Part shown: positions 26,297 through 35,117 of the stretch, in pieces
Numbering within the stretch: the stretch's first letter is position 1
Layout of the letters: each line of letters begins with the position of its first letter
Made by a program: the position numbers and the translations under genes
Assembly: GCA_001689445.1 (NCBI GenBank)
Contig: LUJN01000042.1
Span: forward strand, 1-64,000
DNA from: Bacteroidales bacterium M3
Lineage (GTDB): Bacteria; Bacteroidota; Bacteroidia; Bacteroidales; Muribaculaceae
DNA: 64,000 bases
Direction: 5' to 3'
Notes under the pieces: generated by a model
The model's input: only the letters and a program-made list of their open reading frames with translations
Database searches by the model: none
Told to the model about the DNA's origin: nothing

Positions 26297-27193
26297 TCAG
26301 AACGGGATATAGTCTGACGGCACAAGCGGTGTGCCGCCCCGCCACAGCTCGACTGTGACTATCCCCTTGGTGTCGCGTGTCGAGGGTGCCAACCCGAGGC
26401 GCGCGCCGCTTTCCACGCGGTCGCCCTTTGCCACAAACAGTGACGCGAGGCCCCGGTAGGTGGATATAAATTCGTCGGGATGCTGCACCACCACCGAATA
26501 CCCGTCGTCGGGAGTGTAGCGTGCATCGACCACTGTGCCCGAATAGACTGCCGATACTCCGGCTCCACGTGGCGACGCGATGCGTTGTCCGAGTTCGCTC
26601 TCGGATGCGCCAACGATTGTGCCCCCGGTGACGGGGGGATAGAATGCCAGCCCTCCGGCCGCCTGAGGGGAAAGAACCGAGAGATTGTATTTCTCGCGCT
26701 CCTCGAAGTTGCGCACAAACTCTTTTTCGGCCTCTGTCGCGACGGGTAATGAGTCGATGGGCATGGCCGCGACGGTATCGGTCGTGGCGACGAGAGTGGT
26801 GTCTATGTCGCCCGACAGTATGCGGTGGATATTGGCGATGTAGGCATTGTTGATTTCGGCCTCGGTCGTCAGGGAATCGAGCCGGGCGTCGTTTATCATG
26901 CTCTCAAGGCGTTGGGAGTGCTTGAGGTATCCGGGCAAAAGGGTGCGCAGTGGGGTGAAGACTATGAGGGTCGCCACGATGCATCCCACGGAGGCCAGGA
27001 TGAGCAGCACCGAAAGAATGACCTTGGGGCGCGACATCTTTATCGTCCACACCTCGTTGAAGGTGTTCTCGTTGATAAACGCCAGCCGATATCGGCGCCG
27101 GGTCTTGAATTTCACCGTATGACGGCCGCTGTTACGTGGTTTCTTGCTGAGAAATGACGTCATGTCGTTGGGGCAGGGGATATGAGGTATCAT
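26297..27193 (-). CDS. Membrane-anchored LytM/M23-fold protein lacking the zinc ligands
   Basis: The protein has a cytoplasmic basic N-terminus, one membrane helix (VILSVLLILASVGCIVATLIV), a helical linker and a C-terminal M23-like domain (last 100 residues or so). The fold pattern is clear (SAVYSGTVVDARYTPDDGYSVVVQHP, SLFVAKGDRVESGARLGLAPSTRDTKG, VELWRGGTPLVPSDYIPF). However, the HxxxD, YxHL and HxH zinc positions are replaced: YRGL for YAHL and IVTVELW for the HLHFE region. It is therefore probably not a peptidase but a regulator of a wall hydrolase, as known for EnvC-type LytM proteins. I start at the ATG forming ATGA with the upstream stop (298 aa); a Met ten codons later is also possible. 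Confidence 0.8.
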   Translation of the reverse strand: MIPHIPCPNDMTSFLSKKPRNSGRHTVKFKTRRRYRLAFINENTFNEVWTIKMSRPKVILSVLLILASVGCIVATLIVFTPLRTLLPGYLKHSQRLESMINDARLDSLTTEAEINNAYIANIHRILSGDIDTTLVATTDTVAAMPIDSLPVATEAEKEFVRNFEEREKYNLSVLSPQAAGGLAFYPPVTGGTIVGASESELGQRIASPRGAGVSAVYSGTVVDARYTPDDGYSVVVQHPDEFISTYRGLASLFVAKGDRVESGARLGLAPSTRDTKGIVTVELWRGGTPLVPSDYIPF

Positions 27194-28161
27194 TCGTCCT
27201 TGCGGGCGGGAATCTTGATGGTGAAATAGGCTGCCACGAGCAGGCTCGTGACAAGGATGAAGTAGGTCCAGCGTTGAGTCGGCGGTATGATGAAATATAG
27301 TGCATTTATTACCACCTGGGTAAGGCAAAACCACAACGAGACGGCATAGTGGGGGAGCTGCCGCTGGTTGGCGAGCACCTGATAAAGATGTCGGCGGTGG
27401 GGTAGCAGGATGTTCTCGCCGGTGAACAGGCGCTGGAAGATGGTGAACACCGTGTCAATGGCATACACGATGAGAAAAACCAGGACAGTGGCATCGCCGG
27501 TATAGGCTATGAGGGACACAATCAAGTAGAGGATAAAAAATCCCATGACTATCGACCCGACATCCCCGGCAAAGCACAGGGCCTTGCGACGGAAGTTGAA
27601 CCATGCGAAGACCGCAGCCGCGAGCATCAGCGAGTTGATAAAGGGACGGAATTCGGCCAGCGGCTCAAAGCATATGCGCAGGGTCACGAGTGTGACGATG
27701 GAATATCCGGCCATTATGCCGTTTATGCCGTCCATGAAGTTGTAGGCGTTGATGAAGCCCACTCCGCAGATGAGTATCAGCAGGAATATGTCAAGACGGC
27801 TGTAAACGAGATAGGAATGGAAGGCAAGGGCCACCGTGACCAGTTGCACGAGCAGCCGCAGGCCCGGTGACAGGTCGCGCATGTCGTCGACAAAGCTCAT
27901 CACAGCCAGCAGCAACGCACATCCCATCATCAGGGAAAATCCGTCGGGCAGGTTGTATTGCGATGCCGGGAAGCCCGGGCAAGCCCACACGATGAGTGCC
28001 GCTATAATAAAAATAATGCCGCCTCCCGACAGCTTGTATCCACTGTGGGATGAGCGGTTGACGGCATGTGTGCCTATTCTCCATCGCCGCGCCAGTCTGA
28101 TGTAAAGCATCTCGACCGTAAACAGCGCGATGGTGAGTAATATGTAATACAGGTAAGGCAT
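27190..28161 (-). CDS. Undecaprenyl-phosphate GlcNAc-1-phosphate transferase-like (WecA/MraY family)
   Basis: The 323-aa polytopic protein has about ten helices and the family motifs: SHSGYKLSGGG, the Asp-rich FVDDMRDLSPGLRL, the NAYNFMDGINGIMAGYS motif and the cytoplasmic HRRHLYQVL. These enzymes move a sugar phosphate from a UDP-sugar to undecaprenyl phosphate and start polysaccharide synthesis. A transferase of this type near the end of the locus is typical of Bacteroides capsule operons. The frame is open for 20 codons more, but the Met after GGGGGAAACAAT is the better start. Confidence 0.9.
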   Translation of the reverse strand: MPYLYYILLTIALFTVEMLYIRLARRWRIGTHAVNRSSHSGYKLSGGGIIFIIAALIVWACPGFPASQYNLPDGFSLMMGCALLLAVMSFVDDMRDLSPGLRLLVQLVTVALAFHSYLVYSRLDIFLLILICGVGFINAYNFMDGINGIMAGYSIVTLVTLRICFEPLAEFRPFINSLMLAAAVFAWFNFRRKALCFAGDVGSIVMGFFILYLIVSLIAYTGDATVLVFLIVYAIDTVFTIFQRLFTGENILLPHRRHLYQVLANQRQLPHYAVSLWFCLTQVVINALYFIIPPTQRWTYFILVTSLLVAAYFTIKIPARKDE

Positions 28162-28198
28162 ATTGTTTCCCCCTTGAAAGTGAATCGATGCGCTCTTG

Positions 28199-29269
28199 TC
28201 ATTGGTTAAGGTACCAGGCATACAGCCGCCTGATGCCCTCTTCTATCTCCACCTTGTGATGCCATCCGAGGTCATGGAGCTTGGTCACGTCACATAGTTT
28301 CCGCATGGTGCCGTCGGGCTTTGACGTGTCCCACCTTATCTCTCCCTCATATTCCACTGTGTCCTTGATGAGTTGGGCGAGCTGGGCTATGTGAAGTTCC
28401 TTTCCCGTGCCGATGTTTATGTGGCAGTTGCGCACCTCTTTGCCGTTGCCCTTGAGGTCATTGAAAGACACGTTTTCGAGTATGTGGACCGAGGCATCGG
28501 CCATGTCTTCGCTCCAGAGGAACTCGCGCAGTGGCTTCCCGCTGCCCCACAGCTTCAGTCGACCCGGGGTGATGCCGTATTTTTCCAATACCGACAGGAT
28601 TTGTCGGTCTGAGCTTTCCCCGTCGACACCATTTACGGGCAACCGGTCGAGATCCTCGCGTATGGCGTCATAGTTGCCATAGTGCAGAAGTCGGGCAAGG
28701 TGCATCTTGCGCATCATCCCGGGGAGCACATGGCTGCGCTCAAGGTCGAAGTTGTCATTTGGCCCGTAGAGGTTGGTGGGCATGACGGCGATATAGTCGG
28801 TGCCGTATTGCAGGTTGAAGCTCTCGCACATCTTCAGTCCGGCGATTTTGGCTATTGCATATGGCTCGTTAGTGTATTCGAGCGGGGATGTCAGCAGCGC
28901 GTCCTCGGTGATGGGCTGCGGCGCATCGCGGGGATAGATGCATGTGCTGCCGAGGAAAAGCAGTTTTTTGATGCCGTGACGGAAACTTTCGCCGATGACG
29001 TTCTGCTGTATCTGCAGGTTGCGGTAGATGAAGTCGGCACGGTAGAGGCTGTTGGCCATTATGCCCCCCACGTGAGCGGCGGCAAGTATGACATACTCGG
29101 GCTGCTCGCGGTCGAAAAATTCTCTCACCGCCGCGCCGTCGAGCAGGTCGAGCTGGCTGTGGGAGCGTCCGATGAGGTTGGTGTAGCCCCGCAGTTCAAG
29201 GTTACGCCATATGGCCGACCCGACGAGGCCACGGTGGCCGGCGATGTATATGCGTGAATTTAATTCCAT
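28199..29269 (-). CDS. fcl: GDP-L-fucose synthase
   Basis: The 356-aa short-chain dehydrogenase-fold epimerase/reductase turns GDP-4-keto-6-deoxymannose into GDP-L-fucose. It has the NADPH loop GHRGLVG (11-17) and the catalytic set Ser108, Cys110 (in LGSTCIYP), Tyr137 and Lys141 (in YAIAK). Forty or so residues around 200-245 are longer than in E. coli, as in other Bacteroidales members. It lies six bases after gmd, so the pair works as one unit. Confidence 0.96.
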   Translation of the reverse strand: MELNSRIYIAGHRGLVGSAIWRNLELRGYTNLIGRSHSQLDLLDGAAVREFFDREQPEYVILAAAHVGGIMANSLYRADFIYRNLQIQQNVIGESFRHGIKKLLFLGSTCIYPRDAPQPITEDALLTSPLEYTNEPYAIAKIAGLKMCESFNLQYGTDYIAVMPTNLYGPNDNFDLERSHVLPGMMRKMHLARLLHYGNYDAIREDLDRLPVNGVDGESSDRQILSVLEKYGITPGRLKLWGSGKPLREFLWSEDMADASVHILENVSFNDLKGNGKEVRNCHINIGTGKELHIAQLAQLIKDTVEYEGEIRWDTSKPDGTMRKLCDVTKLHDLGWHHKVEIEEGIRRLYAWYLNQ

Positions 29270-29275
29270 TATCTC

Positions 29276-30352
29276 CTATATTTTGCCCTCTGCCGCCAGA
29301 CGGAGGTCGGCGTCGGTCATTATCTCAACAAGGCGTTCAAACGATGTCGCGCGGGGATTCCATCCGAGACGTTCGCGGGCCTTGGTCGGGTCGCCGAGCA
29401 GCGTCTCGACTTCGGCGGGACGGAAATATTTTGGATCGACCTCTACTATTATGCGGCCAGTGGCGGTGTCGATGCCCTTCTCGTCGATGCCTTCGCCCTC
29501 CCAGCGCAGGTTGATGCCGGCGCGGGCAAATGCCAGGGTGGTGAACTCGCGCACGGAGTGCTGCTCGCCGGTGGCTATCACGTAGTCGTCAGGCTCGGGC
29601 TGCTGCATTATAAGCCACATGCATTCGACGTAATCTCGTGCATAGCCCCAGTCGCGCAGGGCGTTGAGGTTGCCGAGGTAGAGCTTGTCCTGTCGCCCGT
29701 GGGCTATGCGGGCTGCCGCGAGCGTTATCTTGCGGGTGACGAATGTCTCGCCGCGCCGCTCGCTCTCGTGGTTGAACAGTATGCCGTTGACGGCATACAT
29801 GCCGTAGCTCTCACGGTAGTTGCGGGTTATCCAATAGCCGTAGACCTTGGCGCAGGCATAGGGACTGCGGGGATAGAACGGGGTGGTCTCGCGTTGTGGG
29901 ACTTCGCGCACTTTGCCGAAAAGCTCCGAGGTGCTCGCCTGATAGATACGCGTCTTGCGCTCCATCTTCAGTATGCGCACGGCCTCAAGCAGGCGCAACG
30001 TGCCGACGGCGTCGGTTTCGGCAGTGTATTCGGGCACGTCAAACGATACCTTGACGTGGCTTTGCGCGGCAAGGTTATATATCTCGGTGGGCTGCACCTC
30101 CTGGATTATGCGGATGAGCGAACTTGAGTCGGTCATGTCGCCGTAGTGTAGATTGATGAGCCGCTTGCGCTTCATGTCGCGCACCCACTCGTCAAGGTAC
30201 AGGTGCTCAATGCGGCCGGTGTTGAACGAGGAACTGCGACGTATGATGCCGTGCACCTCATACCCTTTTTCAAGGAGAAATTCGGCGAGAAACGAGCCGT
30301 CCTGACCCGTAATGCCCGTTATAAGGGCTATTCTTTTATCGGTAGGTTGCAT
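29276..30352 (-). CDS. gmd: GDP-mannose 4,6-dehydratase
   Basis: The 358-aa enzyme makes GDP-4-keto-6-deoxy-D-mannose, the precursor of GDP-L-fucose. Signatures: the NADP loop [12 protein letters not shown] (13-24), [11 protein letters not shown] with catalytic Thr/Glu, and [15 protein letters not shown] with Tyr165 and Lys169. With fcl downstream it gives the locus its own GDP-fucose supply, so fucose or a derivative is likely in the polymer. Confidence 0.97.
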   Translation of the reverse strand: MQPTDKRIALITGITGQDGSFLAEFLLEKGYEVHGIIRRSSSFNTGRIEHLYLDEWVRDMKRKRLINLHYGDMTDSSSLIRIIQEVQPTEIYNLAAQSHVKVSFDVPEYTAETDAVGTLRLLEAVRILKMERKTRIYQASTSELFGKVREVPQRETTPFYPRSPYACAKVYGYWITRNYRESYGMYAVNGILFNHESERRGETFVTRKITLAAARIAHGRQDKLYLGNLNALRDWGYARDYVECMWLIMQQPEPDDYVIATGEQHSVREFTTLAFARAGINLRWEGEGIDEKGIDTATGRIIVEVDPKYFRPAEVETLLGDPTKARERLGWNPRATSFERLVEIMTDADLRLAAEGKI

Positions 30353-30376
30353 GATATTATATTGTTTATATGGATG

Positions 30377-31075
30377 CTACAACCGGATTGCCGGGTCGTT
30401 GGATATGATGTCGTATGCGTCAGCAAGAGTCTTTACCCAAACTTTTGGCTGGTTGTCGCTATCATAGACAACGTCCTGACGATGGATATTATTGCCTCGG
30501 TCAAGCAGTCCTATCGTCATCCATCCGAGATGGTTGGGCCAGACAAAGTCTTTGGCTGGATTGTCGCCGATATATACGTATAGACTATCGCCATAGCGTC
30601 CCATCAATTCATGGAATGAGTGAGGGGAATGTTTGTCATGGCCTGTTTCTTCGGATATAAAGATGTTTTCCGGCGTGAAATATCGGGTCAGTCCCAAGGC
30701 TTCAATCTTATTACGCTGCGTAATGCTACGCCCATCGGTTACCAGCGCGAGGAGGATATCTTTATCGGCACTAAGACGGCCGAGAGTTCCGTCGGCATCG
30801 GCGTCGAGCGAGATGTCGGGGTGATGGCTACGGTAGGAGTCGACACACCATCTCACCGAGACCCTTTCCTCGCGCTCCGACGGCGACCATCCGTGTTCAC
30901 ACTCGATTTCAGCCATAAGGGCGTCAAATCCACCTTGTGTCATTGTCCGCAGGGCTTTCTCGCGGTCGGCGATTCCGCGATGGCAGAGGTCTGCGGCTAT
31001 ATGCCGGTAGGCCGACAGCAGGAATTGCCGTTCCTCAAAGAGCGTGTCGTCAAGATCAAAGGCTACGACTGTCAT
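30377..31075 (-). CDS. HAD-superfamily hydrolase
   Basis: The 232-aa protein begins MTVVAFDLDDTLFEE, with the nucleophile Asp7 and Asp9 of motif I. It has LLALVTDGRS for motif II and YIGDNPAKDFVWPNHLGW for motif IV, with a helical cap between. It is probably a phosphatase for a sugar phosphate or a related intermediate of the polysaccharide. The frame is open for 105 codons upstream, but that part lies inside the aminotransferase gene and is not protein-like. It sits 16 bases after the PglE-type aminotransferase, which hints at a joint pathway. Confidence 0.85.
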   Translation of the reverse strand: MTVVAFDLDDTLFEERQFLLSAYRHIAADLCHRGIADREKALRTMTQGGFDALMAEIECEHGWSPSEREERVSVRWCVDSYRSHHPDISLDADADGTLGRLSADKDILLALVTDGRSITQRNKIEALGLTRYFTPENIFISEETGHDKHSPHSFHELMGRYGDSLYVYIGDNPAKDFVWPNHLGWMTIGLLDRGNNIHRQDVVYDSDNQPKVWVKTLADAYDIISNDPAIRL

Positions 31076-31091
31076 CGGCCTCCGATTGCGT

Positions 31092-32231
31092 TTAGTCGGC
31101 CATAAAACGCTTGATGGCGTCGATGACACGGGCAATGTCATCGTTTGACAGACTCGACCCGCTCGGGAGGCACAGGCCGGTGTCAAACAGCCTTTCGCAC
31201 ACGTCGCCGCCATAGTAGGGCGCATCGGCATAGACCGGCTGCATGTGCATGGGACGCCACAGCAGTCGTGTCTCGATATTCTCGGCATCGAGGGCAATGC
31301 GCATCTGGTCGGGGGTATGTCCTGTCGCGGGATCAACGACGATGGTCGACAGCCAGAAGTTGGAGTTGAAGTCGGGCGATGGGTTGTCATGCACCGTTAT
31401 CCCCTCGACATCTGCCAGCCCTTCTTTGTAAAGACGATGTATCTCGCGGCGGCGTGCGGCATGGTCGGCAAGCACCTCCATCTGTCCGCAGCCGATGCCG
31501 GCACTCACGTTGCTAAGGCGGTAGTTGTAGCCGATGACCTCGTGATAGTAGTAAGGGCGGTTCTCGCGTGCCTGGGTTGCGTAGAACAGCACACGTTTTG
31601 CCGCGTCGGGGGTGGGGCAAATGAGCGCGCCGCCGCCGGATGTGGTGATAATCTTGTTGCCGTTGAAACTCAAGGCCCCGTATTCGCCGAATGTGCCGCA
31701 TTGGTAGCCTTTGTATTCCGAGGTCAGGGCCTCGGCGGCATCCTCCAATACGGGAATATCATATTTTGCCGCGATGGCAAGTATCTCGTCAATCTTGGCG
31801 GGCATACCGTAGAGGTAGACGGGGATGATGGCCTTCGGATAGCGGCCTGTGACGCGCTTGCGGTCTATGATAGCCTCCTCCAGGGCCTCGGGCGACATGT
31901 TCCATGTGTCAGGCTCGCTGTCCACATATACAGGCTTTGCCCCTTGGTAGACAATAGGGTTGGCCGACGCCGAGAACGTGAACGACTGGCATATCACCTC
32001 GTCGCCCGCTCCTACTCCGAGCATCACAAGCCCGAGATGGATGGCGGCAGTGCCGGCACTCAGGGCCACGACACGCCCCTCCTCCACGCCAAGATACCGC
32101 TCCAGACGTCGCTCAAACTCATTGACATTAGGCCCGAGAGGCACAATCCAGTTGGTCCTGAACGCCTCCTCGACCCATTTCCTCTCGCCGCCACCCATAT
32201 GGGCCAGCGACAACAAAATCCTTTCCTGCAT
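31092..32231 (-). CDS. DegT/DnrJ/EryC1 aminotransferase, PglE/WcfR-like
   Basis: The 379-aa PLP enzyme of the sugar aminotransferase family has its Schiff-base lysine at Lys193 in SFNGNKIITTSGGGAL, the form seen in PglE and related UDP-4-keto-6-deoxy-HexNAc 4-aminotransferases. It also has LEDAAEALTSEYKG and the N-terminal PLGPNVNEFE. Its likely product is a UDP-4-amino-2,4,6-trideoxy-HexNAc. The 4,6-dehydratase needed upstream is not in the window, so the keto sugar must come from elsewhere. With the PglC-type transferase at 34501 it resembles the WcfR/WcfS pair of the B. fragilis PSA locus. Confidence 0.88.
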   Translation of the reverse strand: MQERILLSLAHMGGGERKWVEEAFRTNWIVPLGPNVNEFERRLERYLGVEEGRVVALSAGTAAIHLGLVMLGVGAGDEVICQSFTFSASANPIVYQGAKPVYVDSEPDTWNMSPEALEEAIIDRKRVTGRYPKAIIPVYLYGMPAKIDEILAIAAKYDIPVLEDAAEALTSEYKGYQCGTFGEYGALSFNGNKIITTSGGGALICPTPDAAKRVLFYATQARENRPYYYHEVIGYNYRLSNVSAGIGCGQMEVLADHAARRREIHRLYKEGLADVEGITVHDNPSPDFNSNFWLSTIVVDPATGHTPDQMRIALDAENIETRLLWRPMHMQPVYADAPYYGGDVCERLFDTGLCLPSGSSLSNDDIARVIDAIKRFMAD

Positions 32232-32277
32232 AACTCGTAAAAATCGTTTAGAGTATATAGAGTGTATAAGTTTATGT

Positions 32278-33282
32278 TCAGATAGTGGTGAAATGGTCGT
32301 TGACCAATTCCGACTTGTGGCGTATGATGACATCGTCATACATCATCATGACTATATCGTCATCGTAATTTCCTATTTCGGAATCGTTTATACGGCCATT
32401 CATGTTGTTCCGTATCAACTTGAAGAAATCGACCCCGGCACCATAGGCATGTAGATATGCGCCGCCAAAACGCGGATTGACCTCCGAAAGGTAGTATTCG
32501 CCATCCTTGATAAAGAAGTCCATATCCAGCGGCCCGTTGAAGTCCATCACGGCACATATATCCTCGATAAATGAGAAAAGTTTTGCGTCCTTGTAGGAGA
32601 TGGTCTTGCTTGCGCCGCCTATGCGGGTCTCTATCTTGCGCTTGGAGAAGGCGGCTACGGGCTTGTGGGATATGCAGTCGACGTATACATCGGCATCGCA
32701 GTCGCCCTGCGTCATCAGTTCCTGTATGATATAGTCATGTTCTCCGCTGTGCCAGTCGGCCTCTACCTGTTCAAGCGTGTCGACACGATGAGCACCTACA
32801 CTTCCGCTGCCGCATACTGGTTTCATGAATACGGGGAGCGTGATGCGTCCGTCTGAAAGTGCTTTTTTGAACTCATCAAGCGAATGGAATGTAAGAGGTG
32901 TCCTTATCCCTTTTTTGATAAGGTATTTGTAAAGCTCCCACTTGTTGAAGCAGTAGCGTGCCGTATCCTTGTTGGGGCAAAGAGGCAAAATGCCACGTCT
33001 CTCAAATTCCTCGAAATTGTCGGACAATATGGCTATTTCCGGGTCGATTAGTGTGGTTATGGCTTTGACGTGGTTTTCGTCGCATATCTCAAACACATGG
33101 TCCATGTAGTCGGGGGCGGAGATGAGAGGTACGGTATACCGCCGGTCGGCGCAATAGAGCGCAGGAGCAGTGGGATTATTATCGGTAGCGACGATTGTTC
33201 CATGGTTGCCAAAGGATTCCTTTGCGTCCATCAGGAGACGGGCACGGCGTCCCGCGCTACAAAACAGCATGTTGTCACTCAT
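32278..33282 (-). CDS. ATP-grasp carboxylate ligase (first copy)
   Basis: The 334-aa protein is of the CarB-like ATP-grasp type. It has an N-terminal Rossmann-like pre-ATP-grasp part (NMLFCSAGRRARLLMDA, ATDNNPTAPALY), the ATP-grasp core with LPVFMKPVCGSGSVGAHRV, and the metal site LDMDFFIKDGEYYLSEVNPRFGG. Such enzymes activate a carboxylate as acyl phosphate and join it to an amine. The start overlaps the decarboxylase stop by four bases (ATGA), so the two are probably used together. The substrates are not visible from sequence; an amino sugar or a decarboxylated amino acid is a reasonable guess. Confidence 0.85.
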   Translation of the reverse strand: MSDNMLFCSAGRRARLLMDAKESFGNHGTIVATDNNPTAPALYCADRRYTVPLISAPDYMDHVFEICDENHVKAITTLIDPEIAILSDNFEEFERRGILPLCPNKDTARYCFNKWELYKYLIKKGIRTPLTFHSLDEFKKALSDGRITLPVFMKPVCGSGSVGAHRVDTLEQVEADWHSGEHDYIIQELMTQGDCDADVYVDCISHKPVAAFSKRKIETRIGGASKTISYKDAKLFSFIEDICAVMDFNGPLDMDFFIKDGEYYLSEVNPRFGGAYLHAYGAGVDFFKLIRNNMNGRINDSEIGNYDDDIVMMMYDDVIIRHKSELVNDHFTTI

Positions 33283-34478
33283 TGTTCAAGGTTTGATTTT
33301 ATTAGACATTCCTCCGCACCCCACTTGGCGCGGGTAAGGGTGTATTTCCCGTTTTCAAGCAGATAAACGCGTGGAAAATAGTTTATAAACATCGGGGTGA
33401 GACACATCGTATAGGCTCCGACGTTGTTGTAGAGTATTTTGTCGCCTATGCTTAGTGCGGGTTGCCCTGTCAACTCAAACAGGCGGTCAAACTCCAGGCA
33501 TGTCGCACCGCATATCCACTGCCGGGCAACGGTATCGGATGTCTTGTGCCGGTACAGTATTTCTTTCAGATAGTCTTTTTTGGCAAATAGCGGGTCCACA
33601 TCATTGCGTGTCCCGTCGGTGGTCACTACAGTGACATTTTCCAGCCGCTTCACGTCTATCACTGTCGACAGGTAGGAGAACGCCGCCGCCAGTAGCGCAT
33701 TGCCCGGCTCGACAATGACGTTGAGTTTTGTAAGGTCTAAGCCTTTGGGCATTGCCTCATATATTGCCTTGGCGTAGTCCTCGAAAGTCGGGGCATTGGG
33801 GAATATGCCGAAGTAGCTGCCGCCTATGTCAAGCCATTTCAGCTTTAGCCCAAGGCTGTCAATGACACCGGAGGCGTATTTAATGAGATTGGCGTAAAAT
33901 CGGGTGCTCCGTGTCTTTGACGTGCGATGGAGGTGCAGCCCTGCGACATGGACGTTGGGAAGTGCTTGTATGCGCCGTATAGCCGCCTCCAATTCCCCGT
34001 TCTCAAAGCAGAAACCAAAGCGGCTGAATTCTTCGCCCGGTTTGCCGTCATCGGGGGATACTTCTGTAATATCGACGTTTAGCCTTATCCCGACATCGTA
34101 TTGTCCATCCTCGGGCAACTCCTTCAGCCACTCGATTTCACGTTGTGTCTCGATGTTGACACATGCGTCGCCGGTTATAGCTTCAAGAAATGTCTCCTTG
34201 GATTTCATCGGCCCGTTGTAAATTATGCGGTCGGGGGTAAAGCCGCATAGCCGGGCCAACTGATACTCGTCATGGCTCACGACCTCGGCATCGCATCCCG
34301 CCTCCCGGGCTATCACCAATGCCGTCGGCAATGAGTTGGTTTTCACCGAGTATCCGATGGTATTGCGTGGAAAATACTCGTCAAGAGCCGCCCTAAATTC
34401 TCGGATACTCCTTACAAGCATCCCCTTGTCAAGGATAAAGCAAGGCGTCACCAGATTTTCGTATTTGTTTTTGTCCAT
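33279..34478 (-). CDS. Fold-III PLP-dependent amino acid decarboxylase (DAP/ornithine decarboxylase-like)
   Basis: The 399-aa protein has the alanine-racemase-like barrel with PLP-lysine Lys46 in GYSVKTN, VVSHDEYQLARLCGF, His184 in LHLHRTSKT, and a C-terminal beta domain with Cys327 in CGATCLEFDRL and Tyr356 in NNVGAYTM. This fits the DAP/ornithine/carboxynorspermidine decarboxylase group. The usual EPGR motif is EPGN (Asn260), so the phosphate or substrate contact differs and lysA itself is unlikely. Its place in the capsule operon, coupled to an ATP-grasp ligase, suggests it makes an amine for decoration of a sugar. Confidence 0.86.
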   Translation of the reverse strand: MDKNKYENLVTPCFILDKGMLVRSIREFRAALDEYFPRNTIGYSVKTNSLPTALVIAREAGCDAEVVSHDEYQLARLCGFTPDRIIYNGPMKSKETFLEAITGDACVNIETQREIEWLKELPEDGQYDVGIRLNVDITEVSPDDGKPGEEFSRFGFCFENGELEAAIRRIQALPNVHVAGLHLHRTSKTRSTRFYANLIKYASGVIDSLGLKLKWLDIGGSYFGIFPNAPTFEDYAKAIYEAMPKGLDLTKLNVIVEPGNALLAAAFSYLSTVIDVKRLENVTVVTTDGTRNDVDPLFAKKDYLKEILYRHKTSDTVARQWICGATCLEFDRLFELTGQPALSIGDKILYNNVGAYTMCLTPMFINYFPRVYLLENGKYTLTRAKWGAEECLIKSNLEQ

Positions 34479-34500
34479 TATATCACGTGGTTATGCGGCT

Positions 34501-35109
34501 TTAATTTGTGCCATCAAAATATTCGGCGGAAACCTCCCCTTCTTGGGATATCCCTTCCCGTTGAATGACTTTTTTTATGGTCTCAATAAATATCTTGAAA
34601 TCGACAAAGAAACTCAGGTTATCCACATACCAGACATCATATTCAAATTTCTTTGTCCATGAGATAGCATTACGCCCGTGGACTTGTGCCCAGCCAGTTA
34701 TCCCCGGACGCACCTCGTGACGTCGGGCTTGTCGTTTAGAATATAGAGGCAGGTATTCGGGAAGTAATGGACGAGGCCCGATGAATGACATGTCGCCTTT
34801 TAATACATTCCACAGTTGTGGCAGCTCATCTAAAGATGAAGACCGTATGATTTTGCCGATTTTTGTCAATCGTTTTTCATCCGATAGCAATTCGCCATTT
34901 TCATCTCGCTCATCGGTCATAGTCTTAAATTTCATGACCTTAAAAATTTTTCCATCGCGACCTGGTCGGCTTTGCTTGAATAAGGCCCCGGTTCCTTTAT
35001 TTGCCAAAGCCAAAATACACCAAATGCTGATTAGTATAGGGCTAAGTAAAATTAGCGAGACCCCAGCTCCAGTTACATCAAAAACGCGCTTAAAAAAATT
35101 CTTATACAT
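34501..35109 (-). CDS. PglC/WcfS-type undecaprenyl-phosphate sugar phosphotransferase
   Basis: The 202-aa monotopic phosphoglycosyl transferase has an N-terminal re-entrant helix ([19 protein letters not shown]), [21 protein letters not shown], the catalytic Asp-Glu in [19 protein letters not shown], and [12 protein letters not shown]. It lacks the extra membrane domain of WbaP. Such enzymes load the first sugar phosphate on undecaprenyl phosphate; the PglC branch prefers diamino or amino trideoxy sugars. It lies upstream of the decarboxylase/ATP-grasp/aminotransferase block, so that modified amino sugar may be the first residue of the repeat unit. Confidence 0.93.
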   Translation of the reverse strand: MYKNFFKRVFDVTGAGVSLILLSPILISIWCILALANKGTGALFKQSRPGRDGKIFKVMKFKTMTDERDENGELLSDEKRLTKIGKIIRSSSLDELPQLWNVLKGDMSFIGPRPLLPEYLPLYSKRQARRHEVRPGITGWAQVHGRNAISWTKKFEYDVWYVDNLSFFVDFKIFIETIKKVIQREGISQEGEVSAEYFDGTN

Positions 35110-35117
35110 AGTTTATG

